64,000 bases of DNA, taken from contig NZ_LJCP01000010.1 in NCBI RefSeq assembly GCF_001399755.1, forward strand, positions 496,001-560,000, read 5' to 3'. Origin of the DNA: Thiohalorhabdus denitrificans (lineage in GTDB: Bacteria > Pseudomonadota > Gammaproteobacteria > Thiohalorhabdales > Thiohalorhabdaceae). Made by a program: the position numbers and the translations under genes. The notes below the pieces were generated by a model. That model ran no database searches. It had not been told where the DNA came from and was given only the letters and a program-made list of their open reading frames with translations. Numbering within the stretch: the first letter of the stretch is position 1; each line of letters starts with the position of its first letter. This document shows positions 52,664 to 60,406 of the stretch, in pieces.

Positions 52664-52930
52664 CTACCGGACCCGGAACTCGCCGAACGCCTTCTCCTCC
52701 TGGTCCATCGCATCCACCCGTTCCACATGGGCCGCCGGCGGCCCGCCCTGGCGGAACCAGTCCTCCAGGGCCCGGACAGCCTCCGGGTCCCCCGCCGCCA
52801 CCGCCTCCACGGAGCCGTCGGGAAGATTGCGGACCCAGCCGCCCAGCCCGAGCTCCCGGGCCTTCCGCCGGGTCGAGTCCCGGAAGAAGACGCCTTGCAC
52901 CCGGCCGTGGATGGTATAGTGTCGCTGCAT
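52664..52930 (-). CDS. acyP: Acylphosphatase
   Basis: 88 residues. The phosphate loop GRVQGVFFRDSTRRKARELG and the substrate Asn in GWVRNLPDGSVEAVAAG are both intact. Hydrolyses acyl phosphates in the cytosol. Convergent with the transglycosylase gene and divergent from the lipid operon. Confidence 0.93.
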   Translation of the reverse strand: MQRHYTIHGRVQGVFFRDSTRRKARELGLGGWVRNLPDGSVEAVAAGDPEAVRALEDWFRQGGPPAAHVERVDAMDQEEKAFGEFRVR

Positions 52931-53022
52931 CGACAGCCTCCCGAGCTGGATCGAACGCTCCGGGCCATCCGGTGTCCCGGAGCCAGGTTGACGGACTTCT
53001 TGCAGGGTAACGAGAGGAGCCC

Positions 53023-53385
53023 ATGTTTTATACCGCCGCGGAAGTGCTTCCCCAGGAGGACAAGGTGTCCCGGCGCCTTGGAATCATCGCCGACATCCTG
53101 TTCCGCCGCAGCCGCAAGGATTTCAATATCCGCGTCGGGGAGCGGGAGCTGCGCTACACGGACAGCCCCCGGTTCGTTATCATCTTCGACAGCCCGCGCA
53201 CCGTGCGCCGCCTCATCCTCCGCGCCAACGAATACCGGGCGGCGGAGGCCTTCGTGGACAAGCACCTGGACATCGAGGGCGACCTGATCGCCGGGCTGAA
53301 GACCAAGAACGCCCTCATCGAGCGGGCCCCCACCCTGCGCTTGGGCGAGAAGCTCAAGATCCTGTTCACCCTGCTGCGAATCTGA
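53023..53385 (+). CDS. Stand-alone N-terminal domain of cyclopropane-fatty-acid synthase
   Basis: 120 residues. RRSRKDFNIRVGERELRYTD and LILRANEYRAAEAFVDKHLD then IEGDLIAGL match the non-catalytic N-terminal domain of CFA synthases, where it binds the membrane lipid. In E. coli Cfa it is fused to the methyltransferase. Here a TGA ends it 5 bases before the methyltransferase gene in a different frame, so the enzyme is split. GAGGAG precedes the ATG. Confidence 0.75.
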   Translation: MFYTAAEVLPQEDKVSRRLGIIADILFRRSRKDFNIRVGERELRYTDSPRFVIIFDSPRTVRRLILRANEYRAAEAFVDKHLDIEGDLIAGLKTKNALIERAPTLRLGEKLKILFTLLRI

Positions 53386-53390
53386 GCGCC

Positions 53391-54281
53391 ATGTTCCGCC
53401 ACACCCGCGCCAAGGACCGCCGGTCCATCGCCCACCATTATGACCTGTCGAACGACTTCTATGGGCTCTTCCTCGACCCGCAGATGGCCTACACCTGCGC
53501 CTACTTCCCCCACGAGGAAGCCAGCCTGGAGGACGCCCAGCGGGCCAAGTTCGACCACATCGCCCGCAAGCTGCGCCTGAAGCCCTACCAGACCCTCCTG
53601 GACATCGGCTGCGGCTGGGGATCCTTCGTGGTGCATGCCTGCAAGCACTACGGGGTCACCGCCCACGGCGTCACCCTGAGCCGCCAGCAGGCGGAGTACG
53701 CCCAGGAGTGGATCCGGCGCGAGGGCCTGGAAGACCAGGCGCTCGTCGAATACAAGGACTACCGGGACCTGGTGGGTGTGGAGCAGTACGACCGCATCAG
53801 CGCCATCGGCATCATCGAGCACGTCGGCCACCGCAACCTGGCCCGGTACTTCGAGGGCATCCACCGCCTCCTCAAGGACAACGGGCTGTTCCTCAACCAC
53901 GGCATCTCCCGCGGCCGGGAATGGCGCCCCAACCCGGGCAGCCGGTGGATCAGCGACCGTGTCTTCCCCGAGGGGGAGCCGCCCTCACTGTCCACGGTCA
54001 TCACCCAGCTTGAGGACAGCCGCTTCGAGGTCCAGGATGTGGAGAACCTCCGCGAGCACTACGCCAAAACCTGCGCCGAATGGGTGGAGCGGTTGCGCAG
54101 CAACCGCGACCAATGCCTCCAGCACGTGGACGAGCAAACCTACCGCACCTGGATCCTCTACCTGGCCATGAGCAGCATCTATTTCGAGGAGGGGGAGATC
54201 TTCCTCTACCAGGTGCTGTCGTCCAAGCGCATGCCCCGCTTCGCCCCCGTACCGCTTACCCGGGAGGACCTCTATGAGTGA
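53391..54281 (+). CDS. Cyclopropane-fatty-acid-synthase-type methyltransferase (catalytic half)
   Basis: 296 residues. RSIAHHYDLSNDFYGLFLDP opens the catalytic domain. DIGCGWGSFVVHACKHYG binds SAM. GIIEHVGHRNLARYFEGIHR contains the conserved EHVG. AMSSIYFEEGEIFLYQVLSS is the C-terminal block of the family. With the preceding gene it makes a complete enzyme of about 416 residues. It methylates unsaturated phospholipid acyl chains to cyclopropane or methyl-branched forms. It overlaps the flavoprotein gene by 8 bases. Confidence 0.85.
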   Translation: MFRHTRAKDRRSIAHHYDLSNDFYGLFLDPQMAYTCAYFPHEEASLEDAQRAKFDHIARKLRLKPYQTLLDIGCGWGSFVVHACKHYGVTAHGVTLSRQQAEYAQEWIRREGLEDQALVEYKDYRDLVGVEQYDRISAIGIIEHVGHRNLARYFEGIHRLLKDNGLFLNHGISRGREWRPNPGSRWISDRVFPEGEPPSLSTVITQLEDSRFEVQDVENLREHYAKTCAEWVERLRSNRDQCLQHVDEQTYRTWILYLAMSSIYFEEGEIFLYQVLSSKRMPRFAPVPLTREDLYE

Positions 54282-55428
54282 GAAGGGATTCGACGCCGAG
54301 GTGCTGGTCATCGGCGGCGGGCCCGGCGGCTCCACCGCCGCCTGGGACCTCGCTCGGCAGGGCGTGGACGTGCTGGTGCTGGACGGGGCCGAGTTCCCCC
54401 GGGTCAAGCTCTGTGCGGGCTGGATCACCCCGCAGATCCTGGACGCCCTGGAGCTGGATCCGGAGGCCTACCCCCACACCATCAGCCCCTTCTCCTCGGC
54501 GGTGCTCTGGGTGGGCGACACCCCCTACCGCACCGACTACCGGCGCCCGGTGAGCTACGGCATCATCCGGGCCGAGTTCGACCACTACCTGCTTGAGCGG
54601 GCCCGGGAGGCGGGGGCGCGGTTCGCCAACGAGACCATCCGCACCGTGGAGGCCGGGCCCGAGGCCTTCGAGGTGACCACCCGGGACGGCAGCACCTACC
54701 GGGCCCCGCTGGCCATCGGCGCGGGGGGATCCAAGGACCCCATCCGCCGCCAGCTCACCACCCACGCTCCGGAGGAGCGCATGGTGGTGACCCTGGAGAG
54801 CGAGACACGGGTGGGCGCCGAGCGCATCCAGGCCCATACCCCCTATTTCGAGGTGCCGGAGCTGTTCCTGGAGCCGGACTTCAACGGCTACGCCTGGTAC
54901 TTCACCAAGGGCGACTTCCTCAACATCGGCATCGGCCGCCTGGGCGACCCCCGCATCCGGGACGCCCATCCGCGCTTCCTGGAGAAACTGCGGGACCTGG
55001 GGCGACTCACTCCCGAACTGGAGGCGGACCTCACCAAGTTCCGCGGCCACCCCTACAAGATCTACGACTCGGTGCCCAACCAGGCCCACGGGGACCGGTT
55101 CCTATTGGTGGGGGATGCGGCGGGGCTGGCCCGCCACTATTCCGGCGAGGGGATCCGTCCGGCGGTGGAGAGCGCCCGCGACGCCGCGGCGGTGGCGCGG
55201 TCGGCCCTGGAGCGGGGCCGGTTCGCGGCGAAGGACCTGGAGGACTACCCCCAGCGGCTCACGGAACGGTACGGGCCGCAGAAGGCGCCCCGTTTCGACC
55301 CCACCCGCTGGATCCCGCACTCCTGGCAGGGGCGGATCGTGGAGGGCATCTGCCGCAGCGACCGGCTGCGCCGGGACTGGGTTTTCGGCAGGGTCTTCCT
55401 GTTCGACCCCGAGGCCGCGGTCTCCTGA
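54274..55428 (+). CDS. Geranylgeranyl-reductase-like FAD oxidoreductase
   Basis: 384 residues. FAD motif VLVIGGGPGGSTAAWDLARQ, then PRVKLCAGWITPQILD, where the Cys (CxGG-like) is typical of the geranylgeranyl reductase family. FLLVGDAAGLARHYSGEGIR is the second FAD block. Such enzymes reduce isolated carbon-carbon double bonds in isoprenoid or lipid chains. The 8-base overlap with the methyltransferase gene suggests both act on the same lipid. The substrate (fatty acyl, quinone or isoprenoid) is not known. Confidence 0.8.
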   Translation: MSEKGFDAEVLVIGGGPGGSTAAWDLARQGVDVLVLDGAEFPRVKLCAGWITPQILDALELDPEAYPHTISPFSSAVLWVGDTPYRTDYRRPVSYGIIRAEFDHYLLERAREAGARFANETIRTVEAGPEAFEVTTRDGSTYRAPLAIGAGGSKDPIRRQLTTHAPEERMVVTLESETRVGAERIQAHTPYFEVPELFLEPDFNGYAWYFTKGDFLNIGIGRLGDPRIRDAHPRFLEKLRDLGRLTPELEADLTKFRGHPYKIYDSVPNQAHGDRFLLVGDAAGLARHYSGEGIRPAVESARDAAAVARSALERGRFAAKDLEDYPQRLTERYGPQKAPRFDPTRWIPHSWQGRIVEGICRSDRLRRDWVFGRVFLFDPEAAVS

Positions 55429-55512
55429 GGACGCCCCGCCCACGCGGTCAGGCCCGTGCGAGCACGCCTCAGTGGGCGATAGCATCTACCGGCTTCGAAG
55501 CTCGGTCCGATC

Positions 55513-55541
55513 CAGGTTCGCCCGCTAAAGCGGGCTCCTAG
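55513..55541. repeat. REP-like palindromic element
   Basis: Read on the minus strand it is TAGGAGC followed by the perfect palindrome GCCCGCT-TT-AGCGGGC (55520-55535), then GAACCT. This matches the flanks TAGGAGC and GACCT of the copy at 18969. It lies between convergent genes. Confidence 0.55.
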
Positions 55542-55580
55542 GAAGGTCGTTTCGGGGCGGACGGAAGCGACGGAGCGTTA

Positions 55581-56372
55581 CTACGGGGCGGCGACCCGGG
55601 CCCGCATGCCCATGCGCAGGTCGCCCTCCGGATTGGGCACCCGCACCCGGACCGGGTAGCGCGGCTCCTCCTGCTGGGCATCCACGGGGGCCTGACCGAT
55701 CCGGACCACCTCGCCCCGGAGGGGGTTCCGATCGAAGGCCGGGAAGGTCACCTCCAGCTCGTCCCCCTCCCCGAGCCCGGCCACTTGCTCCTCGCCCACG
55801 TTCACCACCACATCCAGGGACTCCGCCGACGTGGCCAGCCGGAACAACAGCGGCGGCCGCAGGTTGGCGATTACGGTCTCGCCCGGATGGACGTTGCGCT
55901 TGACCACCACGCCGTCTATGGGGGCACGGATCTCCGTATAGCCGAGATCCACGCGCGCCTGGCGGACCGCGGCCCGGGCTTCTTCCACCGCCGCCCGATC
56001 CCGGTCGGCGTCCCGCTGAGCGATCTCCAGGTCGTGCTGGGCGGAAAGCCCGCGATCATAGATCTTCTGCTGGCGCTCCAGTTCCCGGCTGCTTTCCTTG
56101 GCCACCGCCTCGGCCCGCTCCAGCCGGGCCTCGGCCTTCGCCAGCGCCGCCTGGTAGCTGGAGGGATCGATCCGGGCCAGGAGCTCGCCCTCTTTCACCC
56201 GGTCCCCCTCTTCCACCACCACTTCGGCCACGGGACCGCTCACCTGGGCCCCCATGGAGAGGGCTCGGCGCGCTTCCAGGCGTCCCTCCCAGGGACCCTG
56301 CGCCGCCTGCCCGACGGCCTCCACCGGGCCCAACGCCAACAGTACCAGGCTTGCCAGTACAGCCCGCTTCAT
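55581..56372 (-). CDS. HlyD/RND-type periplasmic adaptor (short)
   Basis: 263 residues. Signal peptide AVLASLVLLALGPVEAVGQ; then VSGPVAEVVVEEGDRVKEGE (first lipoyl half), a coiled coil (about 78-150), ARVDLGYTEIRAPIDGVVVK (second lipoyl half) and a beta barrel ending at residue 263 with MGMRARVAAP. It is shorter than most RND adaptors (350 or more), lacking the membrane-proximal domain. ATG overlaps the TolC stop as ATGA. No pump gene follows. Confidence 0.85.
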   Translation of the reverse strand: MKRAVLASLVLLALGPVEAVGQAAQGPWEGRLEARRALSMGAQVSGPVAEVVVEEGDRVKEGELLARIDPSSYQAALAKAEARLERAEAVAKESSRELERQQKIYDRGLSAQHDLEIAQRDADRDRAAVEEARAAVRQARVDLGYTEIRAPIDGVVVKRNVHPGETVIANLRPPLLFRLATSAESLDVVVNVGEEQVAGLGEGDELEVTFPAFDRNPLRGEVVRIGQAPVDAQQEEPRYPVRVRVPNPEGDLRMGMRARVAAP

Positions 56373-57688
56373 TGTCGTTTCTCCGTTTTCGATGCGAGAG
56401 GCTCGCCGACCAGCGCGTCCAGGCGGTCATAGGCCATGGCCAGCCCGAATTTCGCCTCGGCCAGCTTCATTTCGGCCCGGGTCTGCTCGGTCAGGGAGTC
56501 GCCCAGGTCGGTCTCCAGCTCCAGCACGTATTCGGTCCGGGCCAGATCGGTCTTGAGCTCCCGGTGGCGCACCAGGGCCTCGGCGTAGGCGCGCCGCTCC
56601 TGCCAGGACTGGACGTCCAGGTGGGCATCGTAGATGTTCTCCTCCACCTGCTGGCGGAGCTCCAGCCAGCTGGCCCGCTCCTGCTGGGCGGCGGCCCGGG
56701 CCGCCTCCACCCGCGCCCCCAGGCGCCCGCCCTCGTACAGGGGGGCCTCCACGCGGATGGCGGCTTCCACATCGTTGCGAAAATCGAACTGCCGGGAATA
56801 CCGCTGCGCCCCCACCTCCCCGACCACTCGGGGCAGACGCTGGGCCTTGCGACGCTCGGTGCGCGCCCGGGCGGCGTCCAGGCGCTGCCGGGCCGCGATC
56901 AGGCGCGGATTCGTGCGCCAAGCCCGGTTCCGCAGCTCCTGGACGGACGGAAGTTCGCGGTCGAGGTCCAGGTCCGGCCGGACCAGATCCCGGGGCATGG
57001 CGTCCTCCAGGCCCATGGCATGGGCCAGCCGCACCCGAGCGAGGCGGGCGTCGTACTGGGCGCCGCGGTATTTGCTCCGGAAATCGCGGAAGCGGCTCTC
57101 CAGCCTGGCCAGCTCCACGGGGGAAATCTCCCCCAGCTCCTCCCGCCCCTGCCCGTAATCCCAGCGAATGAACGCCACCGCCATGGCCTCGTTCCAGACC
57201 TGGACCTGGCGATCGGCGAGGAGGGTGTCGTAGAACTGCCGCCGGATGGCGAGTACCCGCCGCTGCTGGGCGTCGAACAGCTCCAGCTCGGCGGCCTCTC
57301 GCTCGAAGCGGGCGGCCCGGCCGGCCGCCTCCCGGGCCCCGAAATCGTACAGGTCCTGCTCCAGGACGATCCGAGCCTCGCTGTCATCGGTGAACCGCCC
57401 CTCGTCCTCCCCGCCGATCTGGCGGCCCTGACGAAGGATCCCCTCGGCGTAGAGGCGCGGACGGTAACCCGCAGTGGCGGAGCGCACTTGCGCCTCCCGC
57501 TCCTTGGTGCGGGCCTGGGCGGCCATCAGGGAAGGATGGTTCTCCAGGCCGATGCGGACCGCCTGATCCAGATCCAGGGGCCCCTGCGGGAGCGCGGCGG
57601 GGCGCTCCGCCCACCCCCAGTTCGGTAGAACGGCCAGGGAGGCCAATACCAGGGCGGCGGAGCCCCGAAGCCGAGCGCCACGTTTCAT
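56369..57688 (-). CDS. TolC-family outer-membrane efflux channel
   Basis: 439 residues. Signal peptide near residues 10-27 (ALVLASLAVLPNWGWA). Two repeated OEP units follow, with AVRIGLENHPSLMAAQART opening the first and RAWRTNPRLIAARQRLDAAR the second; long helices are predicted throughout. Start ATG 57688. Forms the outer-membrane duct for the adaptor encoded next, with which it overlaps by 4 bases. Confidence 0.85.
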   Translation of the reverse strand: MKRGARLRGSAALVLASLAVLPNWGWAERPAALPQGPLDLDQAVRIGLENHPSLMAAQARTKEREAQVRSATAGYRPRLYAEGILRQGRQIGGEDEGRFTDDSEARIVLEQDLYDFGAREAAGRAARFEREAAELELFDAQQRRVLAIRRQFYDTLLADRQVQVWNEAMAVAFIRWDYGQGREELGEISPVELARLESRFRDFRSKYRGAQYDARLARVRLAHAMGLEDAMPRDLVRPDLDLDRELPSVQELRNRAWRTNPRLIAARQRLDAARARTERRKAQRLPRVVGEVGAQRYSRQFDFRNDVEAAIRVEAPLYEGGRLGARVEAARAAAQQERASWLELRQQVEENIYDAHLDVQSWQERRAYAEALVRHRELKTDLARTEYVLELETDLGDSLTEQTRAEMKLAEAKFGLAMAYDRLDALVGEPLASKTEKRQ

Positions 57689-57746
57689 GCACGCACACCC
57701 ACGAGCTGTGTTGATGGGAAGGGGGATCGGTAAACCGGATAGCCCA

Positions 57747-58259
57747 TCAGGAACCACCGCCTACATGCCGGTCCCGGTAGGCCTCCATCTCCTCGCGGGA
57801 CATGATGCCGGAATGGTGTCCGATGATCCCACCATCCGGGGACACCAGGTAGGTGGCGGGGAGCCCGCGGAAGGAGCCGAATTTTTCGGCCGTCTGGGGG
57901 CTGGCGTAGGCCACCGGGTAGGTGATGTTCATCATGTCCGCCATCTTGGCGACATTCTCCCGGGACCGGTAGTTGATGGCCAGTCCCACTACCACGGTGT
58001 CCTCGTGGGCCTCGTGGAAGGCCTGCAGATCGGGCATCTCCTGCCGGCAGGGCGGGCACCACGGGGCCCAGAAGTTCACCAGCACCAGCTTCCCCCGGTA
58101 ATCCGACAGGCGGAAACTGTCCCCGTCGAGACCCTCCAGGACCACCTCGGGGGCCTGCTCCCTGGACACGGCGTAGGCGCCGAGCCCGGCAAGGCCCACG
58201 ATCAGGCCCAGGGTGATGAGGACCGTGGCGATCCTGGCTTTACGGTGGCCTCCCGTCAC
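57747..58259 (-). CDS. TlpA/ResA-like thioredoxin, membrane-anchored
   Basis: 170 residues. One N-terminal hydrophobic span (VLITLGLIVGLAGLGAYAV) anchors it, periplasmic domain outward. The active site is NFWAPWCPPCRQEM, and the later cis-Pro is in FRGLPATYLVSPDGG. Reduces disulfides in the periplasm, for example on apocytochromes. It follows a small cytochrome gene by 3 bases, so a link to haem attachment is plausible. Confidence 0.9.
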   Translation of the reverse strand: MTGGHRKARIATVLITLGLIVGLAGLGAYAVSREQAPEVVLEGLDGDSFRLSDYRGKLVLVNFWAPWCPPCRQEMPDLQAFHEAHEDTVVVGLAINYRSRENVAKMADMMNITYPVAYASPQTAEKFGSFRGLPATYLVSPDGGIIGHHSGIMSREEMEAYRDRHVGGGS

Positions 58260-58262
58260 GAT

Positions 58263-58553
58263 TTATTCGTCATAGTGGTAGTACTTGTCGTTCAGGTAGG
58301 TGGCGAGATCCTCGATATCCTGGATGGAGAGGTCCTGCGCCATGGCCTGGGTGCACTGGCGCTGGATCCAGGAGACCACCTCCGCCTGATTGGTGGCGCG
58401 CACGTCGTCACGCTTGTGAACGCTGTCCGTGTGGCATGCCCCGGCGCAATGCTCCTGGTAGAGCGCCTCGCCCTGCTTCGGGTCGCCGTTCAGGTCGGCG
58501 TAGGCCGGGGCATTGAGCATGGAGACGGCGAGCACCGCGATCGCTTTCCGCAT
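58263..58553 (-). CDS. Small cytochrome c with CX3CH haem motif
   Basis: 96 residues. Signal peptide KAIAVLAVSMLNAPAYA. The only haem site reads HCAGACH, with three residues between the cysteines rather than two. The body (VVSWIQRQCTQAMAQDLSIQ, LATYLNDKYYHYDE) resembles small class I cytochromes whose usual motif is CxGCH. A third Cys lies in QRQC. Three bases separate it from the thioredoxin gene downstream. Electron partner unknown. Confidence 0.78.
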   Translation of the reverse strand: MRKAIAVLAVSMLNAPAYADLNGDPKQGEALYQEHCAGACHTDSVHKRDDVRATNQAEVVSWIQRQCTQAMAQDLSIQDIEDLATYLNDKYYHYDE

Positions 58554-58762
58554 GGTATCCCTCCGGTGGGGCGATCCGGGCCCGGGACCCGGCTGTAAAG
58601 GAATCCGACATCCATTAGAACGGCCATTCTAGGGTAGCCCCCCGCCGCGGACAACCTTTGCCCCCGTCGCGCCTTTGCGGCGACCCCCGTCGCGCCTACA
58701 ATACCCGAACCCCGATTTCCATCCCCACCCAATCCGACCTTCGGCGCAAAGGGAGCAGCGGC

Positions 58763-60160
58763 TTGAGCGCAACCACCCGGACCGAGTACGACAGCCTGGG
58801 GTCCTTCGAGGTCCCCGTCGACGCCCTCTACGGGGCCCAGACCGCCCGGGCCTTGGCCAACTTCCCCATCTCCGGGCGCGGCCCGGACGGGGACTTCGTG
58901 GAGGCGACGGTCCGCGTCAAGCGCGCCGCCGCGGTGGCCAATCGGGACTGCGGCGCCCTCGAGGACCGGCTCGCCGGGGCCATCCTGGCGGCCTGCGACC
59001 GCGTGCTCGGCGGGGAATTCCGGGACCATTTCGTGGTGGACCGGTTCCAGGCGGGCGCCGGGACCAGCCACAACATGAACGCCAACGAGGTGCTGGCCAA
59101 CCTGGCCAACCGGGAGCTGGGGGGCGAGCCGGGGCGCTACGACCCGGTCCACCCCAACGACCACGTCAACCAGTCCCAGAGCACCAACGACACCATTCCC
59201 ACGGCGATCCGGCTGGCGGCCCTGGCCAAGCTACCCCGGCTCAGGGCGGCCGTGGACGACATGGCCGGGGCCCTGGAGGAGCTGGCGGAGCGGGAGCGGG
59301 ACACGCTCAAGAGTGGGCGCACCCACCTCCAGGACGCCGTGCCCACCACCCTGGGGCACGAGCTCGGGGCCTACGCCTGGACCCTGCGCGAGGAAGGGCG
59401 GCGCCTGGAGGAGGCCGGCTCCGCCCTGGAGCGCATCGGTCTGGGCGGCACCGCCGCCGGAACGGGCCTGAACGCCCCCCGCGGCTACCGGGAGAAGGCC
59501 GCCGAGGAACTGGCGCGGCTCACCGGGCGGCCGATCACCCCCCATCCGGACATGGCCGCGGCCATGCAGTCCATGGCCGACCTGGCCCATTTCTCCGCCC
59601 GCATCGCCGCCCTCGCCGGGGAGCTGACCCGCATCAGCAACGACATCCGCCTGCTATCCAGCGGCCCCCGCACCGGTCTCGCCGAGCTCCGCCTGCCGCC
59701 GGTGCAGCCGGGCTCCTCCATCATGCCGGGCAAGGTGAACCCGGTCATGTTCGAGATGCTCAACCAGACCCTCTACCAGGTGGTGGGACAGGACGCGGCC
59801 ATCCAGGCCATGAGCCGGGCCGGGCAGATGGAGCTGAACGTCATGATGCCCGCCCTGGGCTCCGCCCTATTCGACGCCCTGGAATGGCTCACGGCCGCGG
59901 TGACGGCGACCACGGAACGGGGCGTACGCGGCATGGAGGCCGACCGGGAGCGCGCCCGGGAGTACGCCCTGGTCAGCGTGGGCCTGGCCACCCTGCTGAA
60001 CCGCGCCATCGGCTACGAGAAGGCCGCCGAGATCGCCAAGGAGTCGGAGCGCACCGGCATGCCGGTGGCGGACCTGGTGGCCGAGCACGGACTGCTGTCG
60101 CGGGAGGAGTTCGTGGCCATGGTGGAGCGGGCCGCCCGAACCGGGGAGGTGGACCTGTAG
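58763..60160 (+). CDS. Aspartase/fumarase superfamily lyase, probable aspartate ammonia-lyase
   Basis: 465 residues from TTG 58763 (GGGAG eight bases before). Signature GSSIMPGKVNPVMFEMLNQT is complete. HPNDHVNQSQSTNDTIPTAI and FQAGAGTSHNMNANEVLANL resemble aspartase more than fumarase (fumarase usually has GSGTQTNMN). Converts aspartate to fumarate and ammonia, or fumarate to malate if misassigned. Key catalytic Ser and Lys of the SS-loop are present. Stands alone. Confidence 0.85.
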   Translation: MSATTRTEYDSLGSFEVPVDALYGAQTARALANFPISGRGPDGDFVEATVRVKRAAAVANRDCGALEDRLAGAILAACDRVLGGEFRDHFVVDRFQAGAGTSHNMNANEVLANLANRELGGEPGRYDPVHPNDHVNQSQSTNDTIPTAIRLAALAKLPRLRAAVDDMAGALEELAERERDTLKSGRTHLQDAVPTTLGHELGAYAWTLREEGRRLEEAGSALERIGLGGTAAGTGLNAPRGYREKAAEELARLTGRPITPHPDMAAAMQSMADLAHFSARIAALAGELTRISNDIRLLSSGPRTGLAELRLPPVQPGSSIMPGKVNPVMFEMLNQTLYQVVGQDAAIQAMSRAGQMELNVMMPALGSALFDALEWLTAAVTATTERGVRGMEADRERAREYALVSVGLATLLNRAIGYEKAAEIAKESERTGMPVADLVAEHGLLSREEFVAMVERAARTGEVDL

Positions 60161-60406
60161 GCGTCCCCCCTTCCTGCCATCCTCGAGACGGAAAAAAACC
60201 GTTTCCCCCCCGCTCCGATTCCCGTTTGGCGGGGGGACCGTAGACTATTTTTACGTTTTTCCCGCCGAAACCACTTGACTATAAACGGACACCCCCCTTT
60301 TTCCAGTTTTTCCGCCGGCCTACTGTGGAGGTTCAGCTACGAAACTTTTGGATGAACGCGCGGCCGCTCCTTTGGGGCGGGCCGCGATCCACATAGGCGG
60401 ACCGGC
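60161..60406. other. Intergenic region before opgD, AT-richer than average
   Basis: A stem CCCCCCGC/GCGGGGGG (60206-60213 with 60229-60236) around a 15-base loop may end the lyase transcript. Downstream are AT-rich stretches (TATTTTTACGTTTTT) and TTGACT at 60275, which could be a -35 for opgD. No clear -10. Confidence 0.35.

Noticed and set aside
53386-53390. Frameshift sequencing error splitting CFA synthase
   Set aside because: The second gene has its own ATG and each half ends at a domain boundary, so a genuine split is more likely; still worth checking against relatives.
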